From positions 248,001 through 312,000 of the forward strand of contig RBKR01000004.1 of assembly GCA_004835665.1 (NCBI GenBank): 64,000 nt of DNA. Reading direction: 5' to 3'. The first letter of the stretch is position 1, and every line of letters begins with the position of its first letter. The translations under genes were made by a program, and so were the position numbers. The notes under the pieces are model-generated. The model had not been told where the DNA came from. It saw only the letters and a program-made list of their open reading frames with translations, and made no database searches. This stretch comes from Phoma sp. XZ068. Lineage: Eukaryota; Ascomycota; Dothideomycetes; Pleosporales; Didymellaceae. This document shows positions 1-10,598 of the stretch, in pieces.

Positions 1-818
1 CAATCCAGAGATACTTAAAGCCTAACCTTCGTGTGAAATCGATAGCTTCTCGAAGCGTTTTGGGTAGATCATGGACTGGCAGTGCTTTCCTGTAAGCATT
101 CAGATTCTTTTCGGTGAGGATATGTCGTGCAGAAGAACCCCAGCAGTAGCTCAAAGCGACGTAATTGTCACGCTTCTTGCGCCCTGTGTCGTGAAGAAGC
201 GGTACATCCTGCGGCCCATGACCGACAGCTACAACTCGAGTTGGTAGACGTGGTGGCTTCGATGGCTTTGGTAAGCATGAAGGATGGTTTTCCAGGCAGT
301 TTAAGAGCCATGATTTGGCGAGTAATACGTTCTCAGCCGACCCAGTACTCATTCGTTCCTCTTGAGGCTCTTTTCCTTCACTGAAAAGGGCAGTGTATGG
401 ACCTATATCCGAGTTCAGAAGCACGTAGAGAAAGCGCAGTCCTGCACGTACTGGGTAGGGTTTCTACGCAGAGCCGCCAATTTTTCGAAGTATCGGATGC
501 AAAGCAGAACCATATGAAAGCACCTTTGAAAGTGCGCTCGACTACACTTTCCATGTCTGTTTGGAGCAGCATCACAAGCTGCCCAGGAGCAGTTTGAGTG
601 TCCGGTGGGATGTCGTCTCGAGGCGGGCATCCAGGATAGTCGATTTGGTGAGCGATCAACTTGCACAAGTGGCACAGTTCCGCTGCAGACTGCCTCAGAC
701 TCTGCTCGTTTTGATGGTGTAGATATCGTACCCAAAAAAGAAAGCCTTCGTCTGGAGGATCGCAGTGCGGCCACGGACTGAAGATTATTTTCTCGCAAAC
801 ATCGCACAGTCGGCTCAT
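1..818 (-). CDS. HET-domain (heterokaryon incompatibility) protein, 3'-partial, with a frame break
   Basis: HET proteins trigger incompatibility and cell death after fusion of unlike hyphae; their ligand here is unknown. From the ATG at 818 (MSRLCDVCEKI) the first 120 or so codons give a Cys-containing N-terminus (CDVC, LCHLC). From about 450 to base 1 another frame carries the HET core in order: SWLLNCLENHPSC, LPTRV, YVALSYCWG (137-163), LPKTLREAI and LGFKYLWI at the edge. The two frames are offset by one base near 452. Either one A is extra there (the protein then reads ETLP-VRAGLRFLYVLL), or a 73-nt intron at 451-523 with a poor GTGCTT donor joins FK to VRAGLRF. The first would make it a pseudogene or an assembly error. 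The family call is secure; whether the gene is intact is not. The C-terminus lies outside the window. Confidence 0.75.
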
Positions 819-1263
819 TGTGTGAGGAGAAAAATGACAATACGGGGGGTATCTTGGTGACGGTGTCATATGGCGATCTTCAGTAAGTCTTCGAATCTAG
901 TCCAGGCTAGCTGAGCTAGCTCAGCTGAACTAAGCTGAAGTGCCTACCCCACCCTACCCTCAAGGTAGCGGTAAACCAATAATACCGCTTGCCAAGCTGC
1001 TCATAACCGTGTTGCTGTCCTATTTGACTGTCAATGTGCCATTGGAAACATGACAAGAAGCTTCGCGAACATCGGATTCGGATAGAGGTACTTCGTTGAC
1101 GACTGAGGTAACGAGTGCTTGACTGTACATGGGCACGCGTCAACACGCCTTCGCAACCAGAGTGCAAACCGGATACTGAAGTGCACTAGTGAACGATTTC
1201 TTGGTATCGTATTTCTAAACGTAAATCATATACTACAACCATCATCATGATCTCTACATTACC
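819..1263. other. Intergenic, HET gene to MCM4 3' end
   Basis: No gene supported. The region holds the promoter side of the HET gene and the 3' flank of MCM4. A perfect 18-nt palindrome lies at 909-926. The only longer reading frame (916-1167, minus) lacks any recognisable domain. Confidence 0.6.
909..926. repeat. Perfect 18-nt palindrome
   Basis: The sequence agctgagctagctcagct equals its own reverse complement. It lies about 90 bp upstream of the HET gene start. It could be a dimeric transcription-factor site or chance; no further copy was noticed nearby. Confidence 0.7.
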
Positions 1264-4200
1264 CTAAAAAGTGCCAACGATCTTCTTAACCGTTCTCCTC
1301 GGCCCTTCTCCACTGACCTGTACACTCCCCTCCGCCTCAGCTGCCCTCAGCACCTCCAGGAACTCCTGGTTCTCAACTTGCTCAGTCGCACCTTCCCTGA
1401 TATGCTTCACCAGATCGCTCATCCTGACACTCTGGCCCGCGCCAGCCAGCTCGTCCAAGCCAGCAAGCACAGCACGCTTGAGGTCCTCCTTGCGCCTGCG
1501 ATCGCCAGTAGACGTACCCTCGGTGAGGAGAGACATGTCGATGAGACCAGTTCGTGCGTCTGTAGCGGCTTGCTTGAGCGCGGATTTGATGAGGCGGACG
1601 GCTTCGTTGACATCGTCTGCTGTGACTACCTCAGATAAGCGCATCTTGGCGTGCGCTTCTGCGAGGCGGATCATTGACTCCAATTGTCTTGTTGTTGCAG
1701 TGATACGGCGTTCCTGTGACCTGATGTCGGCACCGAGAGCACGCATAGCAACGTAGGCGTCTACGAGTGCCTTCTGTGCTGGCTCTGTAATCTTGGGCTG
1801 GATGTTTGTGCGCGCGTAGGAAATATATGCTGTGAGGAACTCAACAGGGAGAATCTCGCTCTTAGATGCGTTTTCAGGCGCGTCTTCGAGGTACATCCCA
1901 ACCAAATGGCGAGCGAGGCGGCGATCCGCTTGCTCGTCAATGCGATCGAGAACAAGGTACACAAGATCGAAACGGGAGAGGAGGGTAGGCGGAAGGTCGA
2001 TGTTTTGCGGGACGGGGAGGTTGACGTTGTATTTCGATCCGATGGGGTTGGCGGAGGCAAGGATGGAGCTGCGGGCGTTGAGGGTGGTGATAATGCCTGC
2101 TTTTGCGATGGAGACAGTCTGCTGTTCCATGACTTCGTGGAGGACGGAGCGGGTGGACTCGGACATCTTGTCAAATTCATCGATGCAGCACACACCGCCA
2201 TCTGACAAGACCAAAGCTCCAGACTCCAGGACCAGCTGGCGAGTCTCCGGGTCGCGCGTCACGTACGCTGTCAGACCCACTGCAGATGAACCCTTTCCAG
2301 AAGTGTACACACCGCGCGGTGCAATCCTATGCACGTATTGTAGGATTTGGGACTTGGCTGTCGATGGGTCACCACAGAGTAGAACATTGATGTCTCCTCG
2401 ATATTTCGGACTGCCACCCTTTTCGAACTGCTTGTTGGTGCCACCGAAGAGCTGGAGCAGGATACCCTTCTTGACATCGTCCATTTCGTACAGACTGGGT
2501 GCCAGGGAGCGCGAAAGAAGTTCGTAGACGTCAGGGCGCGCAGCAGTGGCCTTGATCTTCTCTTCTTCCTCCGCTGAAACCTTACGCGTCTCCTCAATGT
2601 CACCAGCGGCGTGCTCAGCAAGTTCCTCCTCGATAGTCGATACATCGATGCCCATGCGCTTCTTATCAACCTTTTGAATGTGCAGGGCGTCAACGTAGGT
2701 CTTGAAGATATTTTTGACTGATCGCTGGCGAGGATTGATGCGGACCTGGTTGCACTTGAAGATGCCCGTGATCTCGACTCGGTCACCAGCTTTGCACACA
2801 TCGACAAGCTCATCGTACGCGCAGAGCGAGACCGAGTGGGGTGTCTGGCCATCTGGGACGTTATCAGGTGTTTCTTGCAGCTTAATAACCTGCTTGTTGG
2901 CGAAGCCAGATCGGTTATGTACAATTTGCATAGAGTTTGGTGACTCGCAAACAGCACGCGGGCATTTGGTGGGCTCGGTGATCTTGCCACGGTCAATGTC
3001 GACCCTGACAGAATGATTACAAACAGCACAGCGGAAGAAAGCTACATATATTAGCGCTTGCACACAGGATTCGGCAGCTTCAACTTACCATCTTTCATGT
3101 CTGGGATGATAGGGGTGGTTCTGATGACAAGTCCCTTCACACTGACAAGCTTGTCCATGTCACCTGGGTTCAGCTCGCGCAAATTGATGGTGTTGTCCAG
3201 ATTGAATGGCCTGACATTATAGGTCTTCTGGTCGACTTCGCTGACAAGGTTTGGAATGTCAGCAAACGGAGCCGGAGAGGGCGCTCCAGGTGTGGGAGCA
3301 TCCGAGCTCAGAAGCGGCGGCAGAGAGCTGGAATCGCGGGCCCTGGCTGGCGCACTGCGCTGATGTTGTGACATCTGGACCCTCATCTCTGCCATGCGCT
3401 TCTCTGCGAGCTCGAGCATGACATCTTTAATCGCTACATCCATAATGGGGATGATTTCGTTAGGGTACGCTTGCAGTTGATGCCACAGTTTCCTCGTTGG
3501 TGGATATGACTTCAGATTGCGGGCGTCCAGGTTAAGAGGTGTGATACCAAGCTCAAGCATCATCTTCATCATGTCGACGTATTCGCGGGCCATAGCTGGG
3601 TGCTCTGCAGGCAAGCTCATGCCCTCTTCCAGCTCGCCTTCCTGGATCAAGCGGTACTTCCTCTGGAAGTTCATCAGGAAATCCTTCATGGCGTGCCTGG
3701 CATCTACAAGGGAGACGTTGGTTCCCCAAATAATACGCGAAGTGTTGCCACCCAAAGCATCTGCATCTGAGGTATCGGGGTTCATGTTGGAGAACGTGGC
3801 TGCGTCTGAGACATCGCCAACGGGCATGCCATGCTCGTCGACAAACATCCTGCGGCGTGGGCCAGCTGCTGAGCTTGCACCAAAGACATCAGAATGGATG
3901 TCGCTTCTTCGGTGCCGAGCTGCTGACTCGGAACCACGGACGAAAAGGGCGCTGCTGCTGCTTCGGGGGTCGTTGTTTTGGGCGTTACGGGCAAGGCCTG
4001 GGCTGGAGCTGGAGGCATAGTGGATGGGAGATGAGTCTTTCGAAATCAGCACCGAACATAGTAAATTACAAGGGCTGTCATACCTCCAATGTTCATGGCA
4101 CTTGCTCTTGGAGTTGCGCCGCCATCGCTCTCAGCCGCGCCATTTGCATCCCCAGCAGAGCCATTCACGGGCGAAGAACGGAAAAATAGCGGAGACTGCG

Positions 4201-4405
4201 ATTGTGTCGAACCAGCCTGCAGTCTCGATCCACTCGGTGTGGCAAGCAACCCACGCGACGAAGCTTGCGACGCCTCGGACTGGAGCTGATCTTCAGCGCC
4301 CATTGGTGGAGGGCTGCTGGCGGGGAGTGCAGAATTTCGTGTTGCTCGTCTCGGTGTCGTAGAGGCTGAAGAGCGCTGCGTGCGCCTCTTCGTGGGTGAA
4401 GACAT
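1264..4405 (-). CDS. mcm4: DNA replication licensing factor MCM4
   Basis: Subunit of the hexameric MCM2-7 helicase that licenses and unwinds nuclear replication origins. Exons: 4405-4084, 4036-3089, 3041-1264, giving 1,015 residues, a normal MCM4 length. The ATG at 4405 begins MSSPTKRR; an upstream GTG at 4504 only extends the open frame. The first ~200 residues are Ser/Pro-rich and disordered, as expected for the kinase-target tail of MCM4. Then come the MCM N-domain, a zinc-finger region (FFRCAVCNHS followed by two more Cys), Walker A (GDPSTAKSQ), Walker B (CCIDEFDKM) and the arginine-finger stretch LLSRFDLVYLVLD. Both introns are 47 nt. The first joins MNIG to DSSPIHY; the second joins IPDMKD to AFFRCAVC, restoring a family motif. 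The gene diverges from the TBCA gene over about 300 bp with two MCB boxes. Confidence 0.97.
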
Positions 4406-4491
4406 GTTTGCGTTGCAATGCTCGGGGGAGAGCGGTTGCGACGTTTGAACAGTGGGAGGCAGAGGAGGGGTGTGCAGGTGGGCTGTTGCAG

Positions 4492-4508
4492 ACGCGTTGT
4501 TCACGCGT
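4492..4508. promoter_or_regulatory. Two MluI cell-cycle boxes (ACGCGT) upstream of MCM4
   Basis: ACGCGT occurs at 4492-4497 and again at 4503-4508, 87-103 bp upstream of the MCM4 ATG at 4405. In yeasts this box binds MBF (Swi6 with Mbp1/Res), which switches on replication genes, MCM genes among them, at G1/S. The pair lies in the 307-bp space shared with the divergent TBCA gene. The sequence is seen directly; function here is inferred. Confidence 0.6.
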
Positions 4509-4712
4509 GGAAAGGGGACGTGAGCGCGTAAAGTGGATGTCTAACCGTATGCGGGGTAGTGGCTGCCTTTATCGATACCCCCGCGATGAATTTCGTCGGC
4601 CAGGGCAACAAGCATACAGCGACAAGGCAGCAACTTGTATATATCAAAAGCAGTCACAAACGAAGCCAGAACTAATACTAGCAAAGCCTATCTTGCGCCC
4701 ACAGTACTTAAA

Positions 4713-5156
4713 ATGGCACCACCCTCAAAGCTCGCCGTTGCAATCGGCTCCGTCACGCGATTGGTCAAGGAGGAAGCTAGCTACCACAAGGAGCTCGTGC
4801 AGCAGGAGGAACGCATCAAGAAGCTCGAGGCCAGCGAAGGTGATGAGAACAAGGAGTACACATTGAGGCAGGAGGTGAGCTTCAACATCATCCTACACCC
4901 ATGCACCGTCTGACACAAAAGCAGAAGCAAGCGCTCCAAGAGACTCAGAATGTCTTTCCTACAATGCGCGCAAGGATAGAGCAGGCTGTCGAGAAGCTCG
5001 AGGGCGAACTTGTAAGTGCTGCTCCTGCCATAGGTCGAGTGGTGTGCTAATCAGAAGTAGGAGAGCAGCAAAGAGGCAGGTGGCAATGCAGAGGAGATTA
5101 AGAAGGCAGAAGACGCCCTTGTAGCAGGGAAGAAGGTTGTGGCTGAAGGATCATAA
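4713..5156 (+). CDS. TBCA: Tubulin-binding cofactor A (tubulin-specific chaperone A)
   Basis: Small helical chaperone that holds folded beta-tubulin before alpha/beta dimer assembly in the cytosol (yeast Rbl2). Exons: 4713-4874, 4925-5011, 5061-5156, giving 114 residues, the usual family size. The first exon reads MAPPSKLAVAIGSVTRLVKE; both joins are at phase 0 and give LRQE-KQALQETQ and LEGEL-ESSKEAG. The protein is almost entirely charged heptad-like helix, as in TBCA. Introns are 50 and 49 nt, the second with a GTGCTAAT branch-like site. It diverges from MCM4 and converges on the THOC7 gene, whose stop is 116 bp away. Confidence 0.93.
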
Positions 5157-5271
5157 AGTCCTGAACGACCAGGTATGAAGTATGATTGATGAAGAGATAT
5201 GCCAGATGGCTACCAACCTAAACACCGCGCTATGCAATAAGTACGAGAATGAGATAACACGTAATCGTCGA

Positions 5272-6370
5272 TCACGACTCGTCCATCTTGTCTGGCGAGG
5301 CCTCTCCATCTTCCTCCCCTTCTTCCAAATCCTCTCCTTCATCAATGCCATCTGACTCTTCAGCCTGGGCCTGTCCTGATGGCGCATTAGAGTCCGCCAT
5401 TGGGGTGTCTTCATGTCCAGACGATCTGGCAGGTGATGGTGCAACACTGACATCTCTCGAGAGAGGTTTCAGCCGGTCCTGTGGCGGCACCTTGAGGGAC
5501 TGCGCGCCTTCTCCGCTCTGGCTGACATGAATAGGCGTCATCCCACCATCTGGTCGCGGAGTGCCAACATGGCTGACATCTCCCCTAGAGGTGCTGCCTT
5601 CGCCTTCTCCGTCTTCGTCGCCATCCTTCATCATGCCTTCTTTGCGCTCTGCCTCCTCCTTCTCATCCTTGATCATGCGCAGCATTTCTCTCGCCTCTTC
5701 TTCAATGCGGCCGAATTGTATGCGGCGCTCTTCCCATGTATTCTTCGCCGACTGCACTTCATGCTCGAGTTCGGCGATCTCTTCGTCCAGCTTTGCGTGC
5801 GCCAGTGCTTGCTCATCGCGCGGCTTCAGCATCTTGCTACTTGTGATCTTATCTGTCAACTCATCGTAGGTTTTGCGCACAGCTAGCGTTTCTTTCGCAT
5901 CGACCAGATTAACCCGTAGCTCCTCGATGGTGTCTTTGACGTGCTGCTGCTTCGCTGTAATCCCATCCTTCTCCACCGCATACCGTTCGCGCTCGGTGTG
6001 GTTACTATTTGTCGTGAATTCGAAACGCAAAATTGCGTAGTCCAGCATGGAAAGTTCGTTCATGATGTTCTCTCTCCACGTCTTGACCTTGTGTGCCTGT
6101 TGTTCGCGCTCAACTACTCTGGCGGCGACTACCTCTTCGGCGGCCGAAGTATCTGGAGGCGGCGATGGAAGCTGTTTCGGTCGCGCATTATCGAAGAAGT
6201 TCTCTTTGAGCAGGCGACCGGCGACTTGCTGGTATGGTCGGGCCTCGACGGCTAAGAGTCGAGATACGTTGTGGAGCGCATCTGCCAGAGTCAGCAGAAG
6301 TTTTGAGGGACACGTGCGATGGTTCACCTTCATCTGCTTGTGGCAGCAGCGACCAGTCTGTGACTGCCAT
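5272..6370 (-). CDS. THOC7: THO complex subunit 7 (THOC7/Mft1-like)
   Basis: Component of the THO complex, which couples transcription elongation to mRNA packaging and export and limits R-loops in the nucleus. Exons: 6370-6328 and 6281-5272, giving 350 residues. The ATG at 6370 starts MAVTDWSLLPQADE. A 46-nt intron (6282-6327, donor GTGAAC, branch TGCTGAC) joins this to DALHNVSRLLAVEARPYQQ, the W-LL-Q to LH-RLL-VEERP pattern at the start of Thoc7 proteins. Without splicing the frame has no such N-terminus. Residues ~75-250 are coiled coil. The last ~100 are acidic and disordered (EEGEEDGEASPDKMDES at the end). It shares a 523-bp divergent promoter with the Elongin A gene. Confidence 0.85.
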
Positions 6371-6893
6371 GTTTCGTTGAGTGTAAGGGTGCAAGGCTTT
6401 CGGTATCCTTGAGTTGGTGGTTTACACGTTCGGCGCATCCATTCTGAATCTCGAAGCATAGGCCAGGCGCTAGACAGGGGTGCCACTGCTTACCCGCGGA
6501 TCCAACGTCACCCTGCCTGTTCACTCTTTGACAAACGTTGGCTGCGACTTTGAATCAACTCTTCACATAATTCTTGATCGGAGACCAGTGTTTCTCGACC
6601 CAAAACCGCAACATGTCGAATTCACCTTGAACGATCCTGGGTTCTTCTGAGCTTGCGCCAAATACCCACGCTCACTGCCGCTTCGTGATTCGACGCCCTT
6701 GAAGCTACCCATACCTCGACCCTTGGTTCCTCAAAGGGTCCTACCCAGAAACCCCCGTCGCTTTTTCGCCGGCTCGAACGTATCGCATTATTTACCTTTC
6801 GCATAAAAGCTCGACTATAGAGTCCACCTCGCTCTCAAAATTTCCCGTTTACGTCGCCCAAATCGATCCCCGAACCCAAACTCCACTGTCACG
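6371..6893. other. Divergent promoter region, THOC7 / Elongin A
   Basis: No gene supported. The 523 bp lies between two divergent starts and must hold both 5' leaders and promoters. I see no clear TATA element; short frames here have no coding signature. Confidence 0.6.
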
Positions 6894-7796
6894 ATGCCGG
6901 TCTCAAGCCTTTACGAGCTTGCAAGGCAGCGCCTAATCAAGAACATCGATATGCTCACCGACATCGGAGATATACCATTCTCGTTCCTCGAACCTGTCCT
7001 TCGTCATATCCAAAATCCCACACAGCTGCAGGAGCTTGAGGAGAACTGTCCACAAATCCAAGGCGAGACAAAGGAAATCTGGAAGAGATACATCCGAAGA
7101 GACGTTCCAGACTGGGATAAGAAGCCACATACACCGCGCGATGACAAGAATTGGAGCAAGGTGTACAGGAAGCTCATGAGAGATGCGGAGAAGGAGAAGC
7201 TTGATCAGGAGAATCAACTCAAGCAGCAGATGAAGGCTCTTCAAGCGGGCAGAGAAGACAACAAGACTGTCATTATGACCACAAATAAGAGCTACGGTCG
7301 CTCCGCTGGCCACTGGTCAACTGGTGGTGGAGGGAGCTTCGGGCGGGCCGCGCCGCCTACAAAGACAGGAAAGGTTGCCATGGACAAGCTCAAGAGGGGC
7401 ATGTTCGACCGAAACCAAGCGCGCACCAAGGCCACACAAACACCGCAACACCAACTGGCCATGAGAAAGAACATGGTGTCAGCAATCCCAGAACGACTGG
7501 TCAGAATGGCACAACAGGAAGCTCCAAAAACCATGGTCTTGTCCAAGCAAGCCTCTGCCTCCGCTGCTGAGAGGCGCATTCCAAAACCAGCCACAAGTCA
7601 GCAGCATATAAAACAGCGTCCAGCATCAACACCGCAGCCGAGTGTCGCTCCACCTCGCACGTCACTACCAGCTGGACAGCAGTTCAACGCGCCAAAGCTG
7701 AAGCCAACTGCTCTCGGTGTTGGAGCTTCTTCGGCGCCAAAGAGGAAACGAGAAGGGTCGAGCATGTTCCAGCCAACCAAGCAGCGAAGGATATAG
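6894..7796 (+). CDS. Elongin-A (RNA polymerase II elongation factor SIII subunit A)
   Basis: Elongin A raises the rate of Pol II elongation and, with Elongin C and a cullin, acts in a ubiquitin ligase that removes stalled Pol II. A single exon of 300 residues starts at the ATG at 6894. Residues 4-25 hold a BC-box-like helix (SLYELARQRLIKNI) followed by TDIGDIPFSFLEPVL, the F-box-like segment of fungal Elongin A. Then follow QLQELEENCPQI and WKRYIRRDVPDW, also family hallmarks. A basic coiled coil spans ~95-125. The remainder is low complexity and ends in a lysine/arginine-rich, NLS-like tail (PKRKREGS, KQRRI). The size fits fungal Elongin A, which lacks the long N-terminus of animals. Confidence 0.9.
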   Translation: MPVSSLYELARQRLIKNIDMLTDIGDIPFSFLEPVLRHIQNPTQLQELEENCPQIQGETKEIWKRYIRRDVPDWDKKPHTPRDDKNWSKVYRKLMRDAEKEKLDQENQLKQQMKALQAGREDNKTVIMTTNKSYGRSAGHWSTGGGGSFGRAAPPTKTGKVAMDKLKRGMFDRNQARTKATQTPQHQLAMRKNMVSAIPERLVRMAQQEAPKTMVLSKQASASAAERRIPKPATSQQHIKQRPASTPQPSVAPPRTSLPAGQQFNAPKLKPTALGVGASSAPKRKREGSSMFQPTKQRRI

Positions 7797-8257
7797 CCCA
7801 TTTACGCGTGTTGCGAATCAACGTGATTAAACGTGGTCCTGCTTGTTGCATGGCACATTGTTGTTTGTTTACATGGTCACCGGCGTTAAGAGGTATCATA
7901 CCTGGAGTTTAGGCAACTGCATAAGTTGATCATAGGATATATGCATCAAACGGCGTTAAGAGGTTGTCAGCTAGACATGAATATTGAGGCTTTTTTGTAA
8001 GCTCCCCATGCTACCATTATTGTGTCCATGCGTTGCTCGTCTTGTCATTTCCTTGATATGAATGGTGAAGTGAAGGTGAAGGCAAGCTTGGCGCCTTCAA
8101 ATGGAGCAGCCACGCTACTATCGCTTGCCTTCACCACTTCTAAAGCTCTCTTGCACTTCTACCACCTTCTCACCATATACTCAACCTCTTCAATTGTGTT
8201 GCACCCCTTCCTCGACCAACATCCTGTAGGCTCGCCCTACTCCGTCCTCCTCCAACC
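7797..8257. other. Intergenic, Elongin A to F-box gene
   Basis: No gene supported. It contains the direct repeat at 7881/7951 and the F-box gene promoter, which is pyrimidine-rich over about 8140-8250. Confidence 0.6.
7881..7964. repeat. 14-nt direct repeat, two copies 70 bp apart
   Basis: cggcgttaagaggt is present at 7881-7894 and again, identical, at 7951-7964. The spacing is exactly 70 bp. It lies 3' of the Elongin A gene. Function unknown. Confidence 0.75.
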
Positions 8258-9556
8258 ATGACCTCCACTGAGATCAAGCCACCCTTCCGCCTGCTCGATC
8301 TGCCGCCGGAGCTAGTGGGCAAGGTGTGCGAGTTTCTCACCGATGACGACCTCAAGAACATTCGGCAGGTATGCAAGGCCCTCAACGCACATTCGACGAC
8401 AGCCTACGGACAACGATTCTTCGATCACCTGATTGTCATCCTTCACCCTATCAGTCTGGCTATATTCCTGGAGATTGCACGACACCCGGTCCTTTCTAAG
8501 TTTGTCACGCGCGTCTCTGTCAGCGGCGAACGCATTGCCCACTCTATGGGTCCAGAAGAGGATTCGACAATGCACGAGGACCTTCAACGCAGCGTCGAGC
8601 AGTCTGATCTCGATGCGCTGATCCTGAAAGAGGCGTTTCTGGTGCTGAAAAATCTCAAAACCGTTCTTGTCGACACTGATCAATTCTTATGTATCTACGA
8701 CACCTCAAATTATTATCCTGGGATCGAATGCGGGCGTGGGCACATGTTCAAGCACTCCAATATATCCTGCTACAACGAAAACCGTCTACGAGAGACATCC
8801 TGCAGTCGAGTCTACGGGGTTGTACTAGAGGTTCTCAGAGATGTCTCCCTTTGTGCACAAGTTGACTTGGAGACGTCATTCTGGGCCATGCATAATGTTG
8901 ATTATGACCAAGTTGCAGGGCAGTTCAACATTCAATCTCCACTCTGGAAAGCCCATTCACAGAGAATTCGCTTGATTCATTGCCGAGGAAACCTCGACCC
9001 GGACTGGATTTGCAATCTGCTCCTGTCAGCATCAGACCTACACCGACTTAACCTTTCGTTCGCGCCAATCGACAGCGATGATGAGGACTATATGATCTGT
9101 TACAGCTTCTCACATGGCTTTCATTGGCCCAATCTCTCGCGCCTCTATCTTGAAGAGTTTCTCACAAGTCACACAGCCTTCGTACATTTTCTCAACACAC
9201 ATCGAGATACTCTAGAACACATATCGTTCTCATTGATCGGATTCTCTGATGGCACATGGTCGGACCCTGTTACCGTTATGTCGAAAATGCCAAAACTCAA
9301 GCTTTTATTTCTTCAGATGCTGCTGGAGCGAGAGTTTTACTCGACCGAGTCGTTCCCAGGCGAAATGACTAAACTCGAGTATAGCAGAGTTCGCGTGGAG
9401 GGTGTTCAGAATGTTGCGCGCACCACTCAGGCTTTGTGTAGTCGACTGGCCACGACACTGAGCCATTACGGCCCCATCGAGGGTGGAGAAGGAGAGGATT
9501 ATCCCTTTGTGGTGGATCTTCGAAGTGCAATTGCTGCCTCCGTCGAATCAGTGTAG
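8258..9556 (+). CDS. F-box domain protein
   Basis: Likely substrate-recognition subunit of an SCF ubiquitin ligase. A single exon of 432 residues starts at the ATG at 8258. Residues ~9-50 form an F-box (RLLDLPPELVGKVCEFL, then DLKNIRQVCKALN). The rest has the leucine-spaced pattern of the irregular, LRR-like C-terminal parts of fungal F-box proteins (LHRLNLSFAPI, LSRLYLEEFL, HISFSLIGFSD, LKLLFLQMLL). No known substrate-binding domain such as WD40 is seen, so the target cannot be named. Families of such genes are large and fast-evolving in filamentous ascomycetes. Confidence 0.88.
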   Translation: MTSTEIKPPFRLLDLPPELVGKVCEFLTDDDLKNIRQVCKALNAHSTTAYGQRFFDHLIVILHPISLAIFLEIARHPVLSKFVTRVSVSGERIAHSMGPEEDSTMHEDLQRSVEQSDLDALILKEAFLVLKNLKTVLVDTDQFLCIYDTSNYYPGIECGRGHMFKHSNISCYNENRLRETSCSRVYGVVLEVLRDVSLCAQVDLETSFWAMHNVDYDQVAGQFNIQSPLWKAHSQRIRLIHCRGNLDPDWICNLLLSASDLHRLNLSFAPIDSDDEDYMICYSFSHGFHWPNLSRLYLEEFLTSHTAFVHFLNTHRDTLEHISFSLIGFSDGTWSDPVTVMSKMPKLKLLFLQMLLEREFYSTESFPGEMTKLEYSRVRVEGVQNVARTTQALCSRLATTLSHYGPIEGGEGEDYPFVVDLRSAIAASVESV

Positions 9557-9867
9557 CGTTCGAACACCTTTGGGTCGAGCACCAGCGCAGTACTCCTGTT
9601 TTCTATGCAGAATACCCTTGAGCAGCTAGAAGCTTCATTTTGAGTGTGCGTAGAACAAAATTTATTTCAAGACTCAAAGCATTTCCATCCGTTTTCGTTA
9701 TCTGTCTTGTGTGGAACTTGTCACACAAACTTTACATAATCTCTTCTCGAATCACTCAGTGGTAAGCTTAATCACAACAGGTTACAGAGGCATATGTTAC
9801 GGATCTTAAAGATTTTCCTTTCTCTGCTACTGTAATCCTCTGTGATACTGAACGTACTACCAGTACT
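9557..9867. other. Convergent 3' intergenic region
   Basis: The 311 bp between the F-box gene end and the 3' end of the minus-strand membrane protein gene. AT-rich, with nothing recognised. Confidence 0.6.
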
Positions 9868-10598
9868 TTAATAATGGCCATGTTGAGTCACACTCTTTCC
9901 TGGTCCACTCACTTCGTCTCCCCCGAGCTCAACAGGCGGAGCTTCGACTTCAAAAGCCTCCCTCTTGTACACCACCTTCCCAGCTGCCAGTTCACTATGC
10001 TGGTACCCATACAGCTCGTTGTATGGTATCATGCTACTTTGTTGTGCTGCTGCCGCTTGTTGCTCCAACTGCTTCTTCCTCACCATCCAAAATACAACCC
10101 CTAGTATGAGAGCCAGGCCAAGAACGCCGCCTACAACTCCACCCACGATGGCTCCGGTGTGGCTTTTGGGTGACGATGTGGGTGGCGCCGTGGATAGTGC
10201 AGCTCCAGGGTCGCACATATCGATACTGTAGTAGTGGTATGAGGCATTATAGCAAGCAATCAGTTGACCCAATGCTTGAGCTTCTGGGGATGCAGAACAA
10301 GGGTCATTGCTGCTGTCATTGCCGTATATGGTGACTTTATGCTGTCAGCCTCTCCAAACCTCATGTGTATAGGGCGTTTGTACCGACCTGAGCAGCCAGG
10401 GTCTAGGCTAACGATTTGGAAGCTGCCATACGGGCCGTTGCGTCTCAGGTCGGTGCAAGTTCCATCGGGGTAGCCATTAGGACCCGTGAGGCTCTTGAAG
10501 GATGTTTGGCAGTTAGTGTCGGTGAAAGTAGAGATGATACTAGCTGAAAGTGAAGTTCGAGCCAGAGCAAGGCTCAACAACAGGGCTTTCAATAGCAT
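9868..10598 (-). CDS. Secreted-type single-pass membrane protein, unknown function
   Basis: Exons: 10598-10388 and 10334-9868, giving 225 residues. The ATG at 10598 opens a clear signal peptide (MLLKALLLSLALARTSLSA). The ectodomain of ~100 residues has six Cys after the signal peptide (among them NCQT, CTDL, GCS, DPC, ACYN, MCDP) and Asn-glycosylation sequons. A 53-nt intron (10335-10387) at phase 1 joins DPGCS to VTIYGNDSSNDPCS. A Ser/Thr/Pro stalk and a glycine-zipper membrane helix follow (GAIVGGVVGGVLGLALIL), then WMVRKK and a 65-residue cytoplasmic tail with tyrosines (PYNELYGYQ). This layout is common in ascomycete surface proteins of unknown role, some proposed as sensors. No homolog named. 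Confidence 0.8.

Noticed and set aside
4406..4504. N-terminal extension of MCM4 from 4504
   Set aside because: The first codon is GTG and the segment contains the promoter MCB boxes; the ATG at 4405 gives the normal MCM4 start.
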